A DNA stretch of 12,770 bases from CAIUKV01 sp041659105 (lineage in GTDB: Bacteria > Actinomycetota > Acidimicrobiia > IMCC26256 > PALSA-555): NCBI GenBank assembly GCA_041659105.1, contig JBAZYX010000109.1, positions 1 to 12,770 on the forward strand, given 5' to 3'. A program made the position numbers and the translations under genes. A model generated the notes under the pieces. It was not told the DNA's origin and searched no databases. It saw only the letters and a list, made by a program, of their open reading frames with translations. Each line of letters opens with the position of its first letter. The first letter of the stretch is position 1. This document shows positions 1-7,588 of the stretch, piece after piece.

Positions 1-318
1 GTCGGGCTCGAACGGCGCGCCACCGTCGATCGGGGCCATGAGCCAGTACCGGACGACCTTGGGCCGGCCCTTGTGGTCCCGGTAGCGGATCTCGCCCAGC
101 GGCTCACCGAGGGTGCACGCCAGCCCCGTCTCCTCGGCGACTTCGCGCAGCGCGGTCTCTTCGTCGGTCTCGCCCGGGTCCCGCTTGCCCTTGGGAAAGC
201 TCCAGTCGTCGTAGCGCGGCCGGTGGACCACCAGGACCTCGGGTCCGTCGGCGCCGGCCCGCACGACCAGCCCGCCGGCGGCCCGGACCACCCCGGCGCC
301 GTCGTCGGTGTCGCTCAC
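1..318 (-). CDS. Nudix hydrolase, MutT1-like, 3' end cut off by window edge
   Basis: Only the first 106 residues are in the window. A complete Nudix box spans residues 44-66: G44, E50, then REVAEETGL with R58, E59, E62 and E63, the Mg-binding glutamates of the fold. The preceding HRPRYDDWSFPKGK and following GRPKVVRYW closely resemble mycobacterial MutT1, which sits beside ppk1 in Mycobacterium tuberculosis and carries a C-terminal histidine-phosphatase (SixA-like) domain; whether this protein has one lies beyond the window. The family hydrolyses oxidised nucleotides and diadenosine polyphosphates, so hydrolysis of a nucleotide polyphosphate in the cytoplasm is the expected role. The start is the GTG at 318-316, whose GTGA overlaps the stop of the upstream CYTH-CHAD gene, implying translational coupling. 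No convincing Shine-Dalgarno precedes it. The Nudix assignment is secure; the exact substrate is inferred. Confidence 0.9.
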   Translation of the reverse strand, partial: MSDTDDGAGVVRAAGGLVVRAGADGPEVLVVHRPRYDDWSFPKGKRDPGETDEETALREVAEETGLACTLGEPLGEIRYRDHKGRPKVVRYWLMAPIDGGAPFEPD

Positions 319-1826
319 AGCCAACCCCGGAGGCGCTTGTGGCCGACGGCCTTCCACGCGGCCGGCCACGCAGCCCGGGAGACCTCGGCCGCGGTGCGTT
401 CGGCGGCGCCGAGCTCGCCGGCCGCGTACACCGCAGCCGGGTCGGACAGGGTGAGGGCGGTGGCCCGCAGCCAGGCGCCCGCGATCACGGCGTCCTGGTG
501 CTCGCCGAGCACGTCCTGGACGCGCGCGAGCGCCTTGGCGAGGTCGCGGGCCGGACTCCCGAACGCGGGCTCCACCACCTCGGTCGCGTACCGGGCGCGC
601 TTGGCCCGGATCCGGACCGCGTGCAGGGCCGGGTCGGGTGCGGGGTCGGGGAGCGCCGCGACGGCCGTGCGCAGCTGCCGCCACGGGCGCCGCACCAGGG
701 CCCGCAGCTCGGCGTCGTCGTTGCCCGCGACCCGCATGACGACCTGCGGGCGGTGCGCGGCCTCCACCAGGCGGTCGAGCAGCTGTAGGTAGCGCGGGCT
801 GCGCATGCCCTCGAGCAGCACGACGCGCGCCGCGCACTGCTGTCCGCCGAGCCGGTCGAGCAGGGGCTGGGCCGCGGCGCGGTCGGGTTCGTCGAGGTCG
901 GCAACCCGTCGCTGCAAGCGGTCGAGGAGCACGTCGGCGTCGCGCACGGCCCCGAGCTCCGTGCCGAGCCAGCCGAGCTCGGTGCGCAGCTCCTCGGCCC
1001 ACGCCGGCTCGAGCTGCGCGCGGAACGTCCGGAGGTGCGACCGCAACCGGCGGGTGGCGACCCGGGCCTGGTGCACGCCCTCGATGTCCTCGCCGATGCG
1101 CACGACGGGATCGCTGACGACGAGCTTGCACACCGCGTCGGACAGAGCGTGGCGGATCACGGCCTCGACCGTGGCCGGGGTGTCGACGGGGTACGAGACG
1201 ACGTCGGGGGGTGCAGTCGCGGCCGGGCCGAGCGCGCGCTTCACCTTCGGGGTGTCGGACGTGTCACGTGCGCCCGCTTCGCGCAGGCGGTGGGCCACGG
1301 CGTCGACCAGGTCCCCGGGGGCGTCGTCGGCGAGCTCGAACTCGACCTCGTGGAACTGCTCGCGCTGGAAGCCCTCCAGCACCGTGCACTGGTCGTCGGT
1401 GAGCACACCCAGCGGGTGACCCGCGGCCACGTCTCCGCGCGGCGCAGCCGTCCGCAGCGTGATGCTCCGCCGCAACGTGTGGAGCCGCGCGACGGGGGCG
1501 AGGCGCGCGGTCCGCACCCGCGCCGCCACGAGCTCGAGCGCCGCGGCCGGCGGGACCGCGGCGGTGCCGCCGAAGACGTGCTCGGCACGCACGAGCATGC
1601 CGTGCGCGTGGTCGTCGACGGGGAGCTTCACCGTCCAGCCGTCGTCGCTGCGGTACCGCAGCGAGGCACCGGCGCGCGTGAGCCGGAGGTCGGGCGTGTC
1701 GTAGTAGGTGGCGGTCTGCTCGGCCGCGGTCTCGGTGTCGGCGACGCAGAGGTCGTCGAGCGGCGGCACCGCCCACTCCGCCGGAACGGCGAACTTGTAC
1801 TCACGCTCGTGCCCGCCCGCGGCCAT
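315..1826 (-). CDS. CYTH-CHAD domain protein, probable polyphosphate-binding or -processing protein
   Basis: This 503-residue cytoplasmic protein has an N-terminal CYTH (triphosphate tunnel) domain at about residues 5-200 and a C-terminal CHAD domain at about 218-495. CYTH marks visible are the ExExK signature E7-R-E9-Y-K11, basic tunnel residues R57, R59 and K67, E82, the acidic strand E160/E162/E164, and K194/K196. CHAD marks are the helical repeats with H252, R255, R259, R260 and R262 in VHQARVATRRLR, and the second half with H402, R405, R407, K409, R410 and R412. CYTH enzymes cleave triphosphate or polyphosphate chains and CHAD domains bind polyphosphate, so a role in polyphosphate handling is expected. 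The gene starts 10 bp after the ppk1 stop and overlaps the Nudix gene, placing it mid-operon. A GGGGGA lies almost against the ATG. Enzymatic activity is not proven by sequence alone. Confidence 0.92.
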   Translation of the reverse strand: MAAGGHEREYKFAVPAEWAVPPLDDLCVADTETAAEQTATYYDTPDLRLTRAGASLRYRSDDGWTVKLPVDDHAHGMLVRAEHVFGGTAAVPPAAALELVAARVRTARLAPVARLHTLRRSITLRTAAPRGDVAAGHPLGVLTDDQCTVLEGFQREQFHEVEFELADDAPGDLVDAVAHRLREAGARDTSDTPKVKRALGPAATAPPDVVSYPVDTPATVEAVIRHALSDAVCKLVVSDPVVRIGEDIEGVHQARVATRRLRSHLRTFRAQLEPAWAEELRTELGWLGTELGAVRDADVLLDRLQRRVADLDEPDRAAAQPLLDRLGGQQCAARVVLLEGMRSPRYLQLLDRLVEAAHRPQVVMRVAGNDDAELRALVRRPWRQLRTAVAALPDPAPDPALHAVRIRAKRARYATEVVEPAFGSPARDLAKALARVQDVLGEHQDAVIAGAWLRATALTLSDPAAVYAAGELGAAERTAAEVSRAAWPAAWKAVGHKRLRGWL

Positions 1827-1836
1827 GGTCCCCCGT

Positions 1837-3930
1837 TCAGGCCCGGTGCGCGCGTTCCAGGGCCCGCGTGTACAGCTCGCGCTGCGCGTTGATCCCGTGG
1901 TCGTCGGGAACGCGGGTCCAGGACCCGTCGGCGTTCAGTGCCCATGCCAGCGCGGTGTCGGAGAGCTCGATGGCGAGGATGTCCTCCAGGCGCTCGCGCA
2001 GCGCGAGGTCGTTGACCAGGGCGAGGGCCTCGACCCGGCGGTCGAGGTTGCGGGGCATCAGGTCGGCCGAGCCGATGTACCAGTCGGCCGTCGCGGGGTC
2101 GGCCCCGAAGCGGTAGATGCGCGAGTGCTCGAGGTACCGGCCCACGAGCGAGCGCACCCGGATGTTCTCGGAGAGGCCCGGGACCTGGGGACGCAGGCAG
2201 CAGATGCCGCGGACGATGAGGTCGATCGGCGTGCCCTTCGTCGACGCGGCGTACAGCTCGTCGATGAGCGCGGGGTCCACCAGGCTGTTCATCTTCAGGA
2301 TGATCCGACCCGCGGCCCCCCGCTCCCCCTGCGCCCGGATGCGGTCGCGCAGCCCGTTGCGGAGTGCCTCGGGGGCCACGAGGAGCTGGCGGTAGCCGAT
2401 CGGGCGGCTGTACCCCGTGAGGTGGTTGAACAGCTCGGTGAGCTCGGCGCCGAACTCGGGGTCGGCCGTGAGCAGGCCGAGGTCTTCGTAGAGGCCGGCG
2501 GTCTTCGGGTTGTAGTTGCCGGTGCCCACGTGGCAGTAGCGCCGGATGCCGTCGTCCTCCTGGCGCACGACGAGCAGGATCTTGGCGTGGGTCTTGAGCC
2601 CCACCAACCCGTACACCACGTGCACGCCGGCTTCTTCGAGCACGTGGGCCCGCTCGATGTTGGCCTGCTCGTCGAAGCGGGCCTTCAGCTCGACGAGCGC
2701 CACCACCTGCTTGCCGTCGCGCGCCGCGTTCGCGAGCGCGCGCACGATCGCGCTGTCGGTGCCCGCGGTGCGGTAGATCGTCTGCTTGATCGCGAGGACG
2801 CGCGGGTCCTGCGCGGCCTGCTCGATGAACGCCTCGACCGACATGGCGAACGAGTCGTACGGGTGGTGCACGAGCACGTCGCCGTGCTGGAGGATCGAGA
2901 AGATGTCGGGGCGCAGCTCCGTGGGCACCAGCGCCGCGGGCGTCTGGGGCGTCCAGGTCTCGTCCTTGAGCTCGGGCCGGTCGAGCCCGTAGACCCCCCA
3001 CAGCCCGCTGAGGTCGAGCGGACCGTCGATGACGTTCACGGCGTCGTCGTCGATCTCCAGCTCGCGCTGGAGGACGCTGCGCACCTCGTCGGGCATCATC
3101 GTGTCGATCTCGAGCCGCACCACCTGCCCGAACTTCGTGCGGCGGTGCAGCACCTCCTCGATCGCCTCGAGCAGGTCCTCGTCCTCGTCGTCGAGCTCGA
3201 AGTCGGTGTCGCGCGTGACGCGGAACGGGTGGTGGGTGACGATCTCCATGCCCGGGAAGAGCCGGTCGAGGTGGGCGGCGATCGCCTGCTCGATCGGGAC
3301 GAACCGCCCGCCCTCGGCGAGGGGCACGAACCGGGGCAGCACGGGCGGCACCTTCAGGCGCGCGAACCGGTCCTCCATCGTCTGGGGGTCCCGCACGAGA
3401 ACGGCGAGGTTCAGCGAGAGGTTGGAGATGTAGGGGAACGGGTGCGAGGGGTCGACCGCGAGGGGGGTGAGGACGGGGAACATCTGCTCCTCGAACACCG
3501 CGCCGAGCTCGGCCCGGTCCTCCTCGGTGAGCTCGGTCCAGTCCGCGAACCGGATCCCGACCTCCTCGAGGGCGGGAGCGACGTCCTTGTTGAAGACCGC
3601 CGTGTGGCGGTCGACCAGCTCGCTCGCGTAGGCCCGCACGGCCCGCAGCTGCTCGGCGGCGTCCAGCCCGTCGGGGGTGCGGGTGCGGAGCCGGGCGTCC
3701 ACCTGCTCCTGGAGCCCCGAGACGCGGACCTGGAAGAACTCGTCGAGGTTCTGGGAGAAGATGGCGAGGAACTTCGCCCGCTCGAGCAGCGGGCTGTCGG
3801 TGTCCTCGGCCAGAGCCAGGACCCGCCCGTTGAAGTCGAGCCACGACAGCTCGCGGTTGATGTAGCGCGCGGGATCGGACCGGATCCCGTCGGCCGCCGC
3901 CGCATCTTCCTTCCAGTGCCGGTCGCTCAT
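1837..3930 (-). CDS. ppk1: Polyphosphate kinase 1
   Basis: Ppk1 reversibly transfers the gamma-phosphate of ATP to growing inorganic polyphosphate. The 697-residue length fits the family. All four domains can be followed: the N-terminal helical domain (NRELSWLDFN at 25-34; SQNLDEFFQVRV with ATP-contact N61), the head domain (FPVLTPLAVDPSHPFPYISN from 151), and the two phospholipase-D-like catalytic domains. Aligned by eye to the E. coli enzyme, the phosphohistidine is H448 (KTHAK), the second essential His is H602 (YLEHSRIYRF), Mg contacts are R387 and R418, and ATP contacts include Y481 and R574. All are intact, so it should be active. It is the first gene of the operon; the ATG at 3930 is preceded by a purine-rich GAGAGCGGAC. 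A probable promoter lies about 70 bp upstream in the divergent intergenic region. Identification is secure. Confidence 0.97.
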   Translation of the reverse strand: MSDRHWKEDAAAADGIRSDPARYINRELSWLDFNGRVLALAEDTDSPLLERAKFLAIFSQNLDEFFQVRVSGLQEQVDARLRTRTPDGLDAAEQLRAVRAYASELVDRHTAVFNKDVAPALEEVGIRFADWTELTEEDRAELGAVFEEQMFPVLTPLAVDPSHPFPYISNLSLNLAVLVRDPQTMEDRFARLKVPPVLPRFVPLAEGGRFVPIEQAIAAHLDRLFPGMEIVTHHPFRVTRDTDFELDDEDEDLLEAIEEVLHRRTKFGQVVRLEIDTMMPDEVRSVLQRELEIDDDAVNVIDGPLDLSGLWGVYGLDRPELKDETWTPQTPAALVPTELRPDIFSILQHGDVLVHHPYDSFAMSVEAFIEQAAQDPRVLAIKQTIYRTAGTDSAIVRALANAARDGKQVVALVELKARFDEQANIERAHVLEEAGVHVVYGLVGLKTHAKILLVVRQEDDGIRRYCHVGTGNYNPKTAGLYEDLGLLTADPEFGAELTELFNHLTGYSRPIGYRQLLVAPEALRNGLRDRIRAQGERGAAGRIILKMNSLVDPALIDELYAASTKGTPIDLIVRGICCLRPQVPGLSENIRVRSLVGRYLEHSRIYRFGADPATADWYIGSADLMPRNLDRRVEALALVNDLALRERLEDILAIELSDTALAWALNADGSWTRVPDDHGINAQRELYTRALERAHRA

Positions 3931-3998
3931 GCTGTCCGCTCTCGGCCCTGACGGGCCGGGCCGCTCGGGCCCCGCTCGCGACGCTCACTCATCATCCC

Positions 3999-4008
3999 AT
4001 CGTACGAT
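3999..4008. promoter_or_regulatory. Palindromic bidirectional -10 candidate between ppk1 and the transporter gene
   Basis: The 10-bp perfect palindrome ATCGTACGAT lies in the middle of the 164-bp divergent intergenic region. Because it is self-complementary, it presents TACGAT (a TANNNT -10 hexamer) on both strands, which could start transcription leftward into ppk1 and rightward into the transporter gene. No good -35 is visible on either side. It could instead be an operator half-site. Inference from sequence only. Confidence 0.4.
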
Positions 4009-4077
4009 CCCCGGCCGGGGTGCGTCCCGGGACCTCGGGCGGGTGCGGAAGGGGCCTTCGGCTCTGGGGGTCGGCGG

Positions 4078-4083
4078 TACCCT
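4078..4083 (+). promoter_or_regulatory. Alternative -10 candidate for the transporter gene (TACCCT)
   Basis: TACCCT matches TANNNT and ends 11 nt before the ATG at 4095. Transcription starting 6-7 nt downstream would give a leader of only about 5 nt. The only Shine-Dalgarno-like run, GAGG at 4091-4094, touches the ATG and is too close to work normally, which is compatible with a near-leaderless message. Weak evidence. Confidence 0.3.
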
Positions 4084-4094
4084 CGGCCCCGAGG

Positions 4095-5534
4095 ATGGCT
4101 ACCGACCCCCGCTTCCTGCCGCCCTCACCGTTCTCCCGGCTGGTGACGGCCCACGCGGTGAGCATGTGCGGCGACGCCGCCATCGCCGCGTCGCTCGCGG
4201 GGTCGCTCTTCTTCTCGAGCCCCACCGACTCGTCGCGGGGCAAGGTGCTCCTCTACCTCCTCGTCACGATGCTGCCCTTCGCCGTGGTGGCGCCGGTGTT
4301 GGGCCCCGTCCTCGACTACCGCCGCAGCGGCCGCCGCGTGCTCATCGCCGTCTCGATGCTGGGCCGGGGCGTGCTGGCGCTCCTGATGGCGCGGTGGGTC
4401 TCCGACCCCGCCCCGGCGGGCCTGCTCGTGTTCCCGCTGGCCTTCGGGATCCTGGTCCTGGCCAAGGGCTACTCGGTGGCCAAGAGCGCGCTCGTTCCGG
4501 CATTGATCGGCCGCGAGGACGAGCTGGTGCGCGCGAACTCCAAGCTCGCGCTCGTCAGCGCGATCGCCACGACCGTGGGCGGCGCACCCGCGTTCGCGGT
4601 GCAGCACTTCTTCGGCCCGGAGTGGTCGTTGCGGTTCGCGTTCGTCGTGTTCGTCGGTGGCACCTTCCTCGCGCTCAAGATCCCGTCGGTGAAGCTGGCC
4701 CAGACCGAACGCGAGGCCGAGCTCGAACGCGAGGAGCTGCACCAACCGAGCATCCTGCTGGCGGGCAGCGCGATGGGGTTGATCCGTGCCTCGGTGGGGT
4801 TCCTCGCGTTCTTCGCCGCGTTCTCGCTCAAGAGCGACCTGTTCGCCCTCGGTCTTGCCGCCGCGATGGCTGTGACCGGCGGCTTCGTCGGCAACATCAT
4901 CGGACCGCACGTGCGCCGGGTGCTGCGCGAGGAGCAGATGCTCGCGGCCGCGCTGCTCCTCACGGCGAGCTTCGTGCTGGTGGGCACGTTGCTCGGCACG
5001 ACGATGGCGTTCGCGCTGGCCAGCGTCAGCGTGGCCATCGGTGCCGCGATCGGCCGGCTCGCGTTCGACAGCCTCCTCCAGCGCGACGGTCCCGACGCCG
5101 CGCGCGGCCGAGCCTTCGCGCAGTTCGAGACTCGGTTCCAGGTCGCGTGGGTGATCGGCGCGCTGCTCGGCATCGTCCCGCAGAACGTCCAGCTCGGCCT
5201 GCTGTTCCTCGCCCTCGTGCTCGCACTCGGCGGGGTGTCCTACGTCGCGGCTCGACGCGCGGCACGCGGTCGCGAGATGCGCACCACCCTGCGGCCGCAA
5301 GCGGTCGACCGCGCGGTCGGCAACGCCGCCCGCAACGTCCGCCGACGTGTGCGCTCGCGCCGCGCGCGGCCACGGCCGACGAAGCAGCTGCCGCCGGATC
5401 CGCCGCCGCAGCAGCCACTGGCGCCCGCCCCCGACCCACCGGACCGCGCGTCGCCCCGGGCGCCGACGACGCGCGCGCCCGATCCCGCGCCGGGCCGTCC
5501 GCCCGAGCGCGACATCTTCCCCGGCGGCAGCTGA
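4095..5534 (+). CDS. MFS-type membrane transporter with Arg/Pro-rich C-terminal tail
   Basis: This 479-residue integral membrane protein has roughly ten to twelve hydrophobic segments between residues 15 and 386, for example about 51-70, 108-127, 178-195, 222-245, 283-303 and 365-385. The layout, with a short DYRRSGRR loop after an early helix pair (residues 74-81) and a charged middle loop (about 199-216, rich in E and R), fits a major facilitator superfamily permease. I cannot name a substrate. Residues about 387-479 form a hydrophilic, disordered-looking tail dominated by Arg and Pro that should lie in the cytoplasm. I chose the ATG at 4095 because the reading-frame segment upstream (from a GTG at 4020) is not membrane-like and lies in the promoter region. 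It is divergent from ppk1 and convergent with the 3-hydroxyacyl-CoA dehydrogenase gene. A role linked to phosphate or polyphosphate is possible only by position. Confidence 0.8.
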   Translation: MATDPRFLPPSPFSRLVTAHAVSMCGDAAIAASLAGSLFFSSPTDSSRGKVLLYLLVTMLPFAVVAPVLGPVLDYRRSGRRVLIAVSMLGRGVLALLMARWVSDPAPAGLLVFPLAFGILVLAKGYSVAKSALVPALIGREDELVRANSKLALVSAIATTVGGAPAFAVQHFFGPEWSLRFAFVVFVGGTFLALKIPSVKLAQTEREAELEREELHQPSILLAGSAMGLIRASVGFLAFFAAFSLKSDLFALGLAAAMAVTGGFVGNIIGPHVRRVLREEQMLAAALLLTASFVLVGTLLGTTMAFALASVSVAIGAAIGRLAFDSLLQRDGPDAARGRAFAQFETRFQVAWVIGALLGIVPQNVQLGLLFLALVLALGGVSYVAARRAARGREMRTTLRPQAVDRAVGNAARNVRRRVRSRRARPRPTKQLPPDPPPQQPLAPAPDPPDRASPRAPTTRAPDPAPGRPPERDIFPGGS

Positions 5535-5541
5535 CCGGGGC

Positions 5542-5567
5542 GCTCCGGCGCTACGACCAGCCGGAGC
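5542..5567. terminator. Terminator-like hairpin between convergent genes
   Basis: GCTCCGGC at 5542-5549 pairs perfectly with GCCGGAGC at 5560-5567 across a 10-nt loop. It lies directly after the transporter stop and its loop contains the stop of the opposing dehydrogenase gene. The symmetry would allow it to act on both strands. There is no T-run, so it is either a GC-only terminator of the kind common in actinomycetes or a 3'-end stabiliser. Confidence 0.5.
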
Positions 5568-6300
5568 CCGCGCCGCGCACCATGCCGAACGGGCCGGCCG
5601 GCCAGCGGAAGCAGTCGGTCATGAGCTGGTCGACCTGCTCGCGGGTGGCCACGCCCTCGTCGACCACGCGCACCGCCTCGCGGATCATCGCGAAGTACAC
5701 GCGGTTGGCCACGAAGCCCCAGCTCGTGGGCGTGTCGTTGACGACGATCGGGTTCTTCCCGCAGCGCGTGGCCATGGCCTCGATCGTCGTGATGGTGTCG
5801 GCGCCCGTTGCGTCGGTGCGGACGATCTCGGCGAGCTTCATCACCGGTGCGGGGGAGGCCCAGTGCCAGCCGACGACGCGTTCGGGGCGGTCGGTGGCCG
5901 CGGCGAGCGCGGCGATCGGGAATCCCGACGTGTTGGAGGCGAGGATCGTGTGCTCGGGCGCGGCGCGGTCGAGGTCGCGGAAGACGCGCACCTTCAGGTC
6001 GAGCTTCTCGGGCACGGCCTCGATCACGACATCGACCGCGGCGGCTTCGTCGAACGACTCGGTGAAGGTCAGGCGCGCGAGCGCGGCGTCGGCGTCGTCC
6101 TGCGTGAGCTTGCCCCGCTCCACCGCTCCCGCGATTCCGAAGCGGCCGCTGGCCACGTGGGCCCGACCCTGCTCCAGCGCCGCGGGGTCGATGTCGTAGC
6201 AGACAGTCGGGTAGCCGGCGATCGCCGTCACCTGCGCGATTCCGCTGCCCATCACCCCGGCGCCGAGGACGGACACGCGGGGTTCGGTCGGGTTGGCCAT
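5551..6300 (-). CDS. 3-hydroxyacyl-CoA dehydrogenase family protein, short C-terminal domain
   Basis: The family oxidises 3-hydroxyacyl-CoA to 3-ketoacyl-CoA with NAD+ in beta-oxidation or butanoyl-CoA metabolism. The N-terminal Rossmann fold shows GAGVMG (G13, G15, G18) and D36 after the second strand. Catalytic residues are recognisable: S122-N-T-S125, H146 in GWHWASPAPVMKL, E158 twelve residues later (the His-Glu pair), and N199 in GFVANR. The usual HFFNP is HWASP, so the Asn there is Ser149. At 249 residues it is about 35-40 shorter than typical single-domain members, stopping just after WPAGPFGM, so about half of the C-terminal dimerisation domain is missing. The ATG at 6300 has a good AGGAGA eight bases upstream. 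It lies 19 bp after the zincin_2 gene, probably as the second gene of that operon. Function is likely but not certain given the short end. Confidence 0.85.
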   Translation of the reverse strand: MANPTEPRVSVLGAGVMGSGIAQVTAIAGYPTVCYDIDPAALEQGRAHVASGRFGIAGAVERGKLTQDDADAALARLTFTESFDEAAAVDVVIEAVPEKLDLKVRVFRDLDRAAPEHTILASNTSGFPIAALAAATDRPERVVGWHWASPAPVMKLAEIVRTDATGADTITTIEAMATRCGKNPIVVNDTPTSWGFVANRVYFAMIREAVRVVDEGVATREQVDQLMTDCFRWPAGPFGMVRGAGSGWS

Positions 6301-6308
6301 GTCCGGGA

Positions 6309-6314
6309 TCTCCT
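6309..6314 (-). promoter_or_regulatory. Ribosome binding site of the 3-hydroxyacyl-CoA dehydrogenase gene
   Basis: AGGAGA lies 8 nt before the ATG at 6300. It is the clearest Shine-Dalgarno sequence in the window and fixes this start. It fits an internal operon gene, in contrast to the leaderless-looking gene upstream. Confidence 0.7.
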
Positions 6315-6319
6315 GGGGG

Positions 6320-7582
6320 TCACTCGGTGGGGAGGTCGATGCGCGCGAGCCACAGGCCGGGGGCCTCGAGCTCGGGCGTGGTGGGCACCATCGCTTCGTC
6401 GGTCCAGAGGCGGTTGAGGCCGTCGAGACCGGCGCGCTCGATGACGCCGTCGCAGAAGCTGCGGCCGCGCTCGTAGTCGTCGCGACCGAGGTCGAGCCCG
6501 AGGAGCGCGTCGATGAACTGGCCGGCGTCGCCGCGGTCGATGCGGTGGCGCTTGAACGCCTCGTGGATCTGGGGGCCGGTGGGCACCAGCCGCTCGGTGA
6601 CGCGACCGACGACGGTGTCGGCGTATCCCTCCAGCACGGTGGTGAACCCGCGCAGGCGCTCCTGCCCCGCGAGCTGCTCCGGTGTCTGCAGCGCGCCGAG
6701 GATCTCGCGTGGCTGCGCGGCGAGTGCTTCGAACGACTGCGGGTTGGTGGGGTCGAGCCCGCCGAACTTGTCCTCGAGCGCGCGCAGGTCGAGCCGGTAG
6801 GCGCGCACGTACTCGCTCGACAGGCGCAGCAACCGCTCGCGCACCCAGGGCACGGAGCGCACCGCCGCGTGCACCACCTCGTGGGTCGCGAGCGTGAAGC
6901 GCAGGTCGGCCCGGGGCAGCGTCCACGCGGTCTCGAAGTCGTCGATGTGCTGCGCGACGAAGCAGAGGCTCGGCGCGTCGGCCGTGGGCAGCGGGAGGTC
7001 GTAGCGACCGAGCGCATGGAGCGCGAGGTACCCGATCATCGATCCGGCCTGGAGGCCGAGGAGCACCGGGGCGAGCATGGGGAGCAGCGCGGCCATGGGG
7101 TCCGCCGCGCCCGCGCCCTCGGCCTCGGCCTCGAGCTCGGACTCCATCTCCGACTGGAGCGCGGTGCCGAGCGTGCGGGCGAGGTCCTCGAGGACCGGGC
7201 GCAACGCGTCGAGGTGCAGCTCGGCCCACTCGGTCGCGGTGAGCACGCGCACCGGCGCGGCGAGCCCCGCGGCCAACCCGGTCAGCTCGGCGACGTGGGT
7301 CTGCGCGGCCCGGGCCAGCTCACCGAACTCGGCGGGGGCCGCGGGGTCGATCGGGCGCTCGGGCGTGCCCTCGGTGGCGACCTGGCGGGCGATCTGCCCG
7401 GCGATCGCCCAGTTGACCGGCCCGGGGGACGACAGCATCCCCATGAGCTGGGTCAGGTCGAGGTCGCCGAACCCCGGGAGTCCCGGGACGCCGCCCGGGA
7501 AGCCGGGGAGGCCGAACCCGAACTCGCGTCCGGGACCGTCCTCGTCGTCGCCCGGGTCGGGGCCTTGAGAGGGATGGGCCAC
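6320..7582 (-). CDS. Zincin_2 family zinc-dependent metalloprotease (DUF2342)
   Basis: This 420-residue protein belongs to the actinobacterial DUF2342/zincin_2 family, some members of which are labelled 'coenzyme F420 biosynthesis-associated hydrolase' on phylogenetic grounds. The zinc site is visible as THEVVHAAVRS with H234, E235 and H238, and the probable third ligand E318 lies in TVLEGYAD. Other family marks are the long helical segment after the HExxH and the C-terminal RGRSFCDGVIERAG-like region. Residues about 21-40 are a Gly/Pro/Phe-rich low-complexity stretch. No signal peptide or clear membrane anchor is seen, so it is probably cytoplasmic; one moderately hydrophobic segment lies at about 162-190. 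Start: GTG at 7582, six nt after a TAGACT element and without a Shine-Dalgarno, so the message is probably leaderless. Its substrate is not known to me. It heads an operon with the 3-hydroxyacyl-CoA dehydrogenase. Confidence 0.88.
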   Translation of the reverse strand: MAHPSQGPDPGDDEDGPGREFGFGLPGFPGGVPGLPGFGDLDLTQLMGMLSSPGPVNWAIAGQIARQVATEGTPERPIDPAAPAEFGELARAAQTHVAELTGLAAGLAAPVRVLTATEWAELHLDALRPVLEDLARTLGTALQSEMESELEAEAEGAGAADPMAALLPMLAPVLLGLQAGSMIGYLALHALGRYDLPLPTADAPSLCFVAQHIDDFETAWTLPRADLRFTLATHEVVHAAVRSVPWVRERLLRLSSEYVRAYRLDLRALEDKFGGLDPTNPQSFEALAAQPREILGALQTPEQLAGQERLRGFTTVLEGYADTVVGRVTERLVPTGPQIHEAFKRHRIDRGDAGQFIDALLGLDLGRDDYERGRSFCDGVIERAGLDGLNRLWTDEAMVPTTPELEAPGLWLARIDLPTE

Positions 7583-7588
7583 TCGGTC

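Noticed and set aside
1708..3951. 747-codon open frame on the plus strand opposite ppk1 and the start of the CYTH-CHAD gene
   Set aside because: It is an antisense shadow created by GC-rich third positions. Its translation is Val/Glu/Arg-rich without a domain, whereas the minus strand encodes a textbook Ppk1.
3929..6199. 756-codon plus-strand open frame overlapping the transporter gene in another frame
   Set aside because: The alternative frame gives a membrane protein with orderly hydrophobic segments; this one is Arg/Ala/Gly low complexity.
6382..7520. F420 biosynthesis role for the zincin_2 protein
   Set aside because: The family label is based on co-occurrence; no F420 gene is in this window, so I kept only the metalloprotease call.
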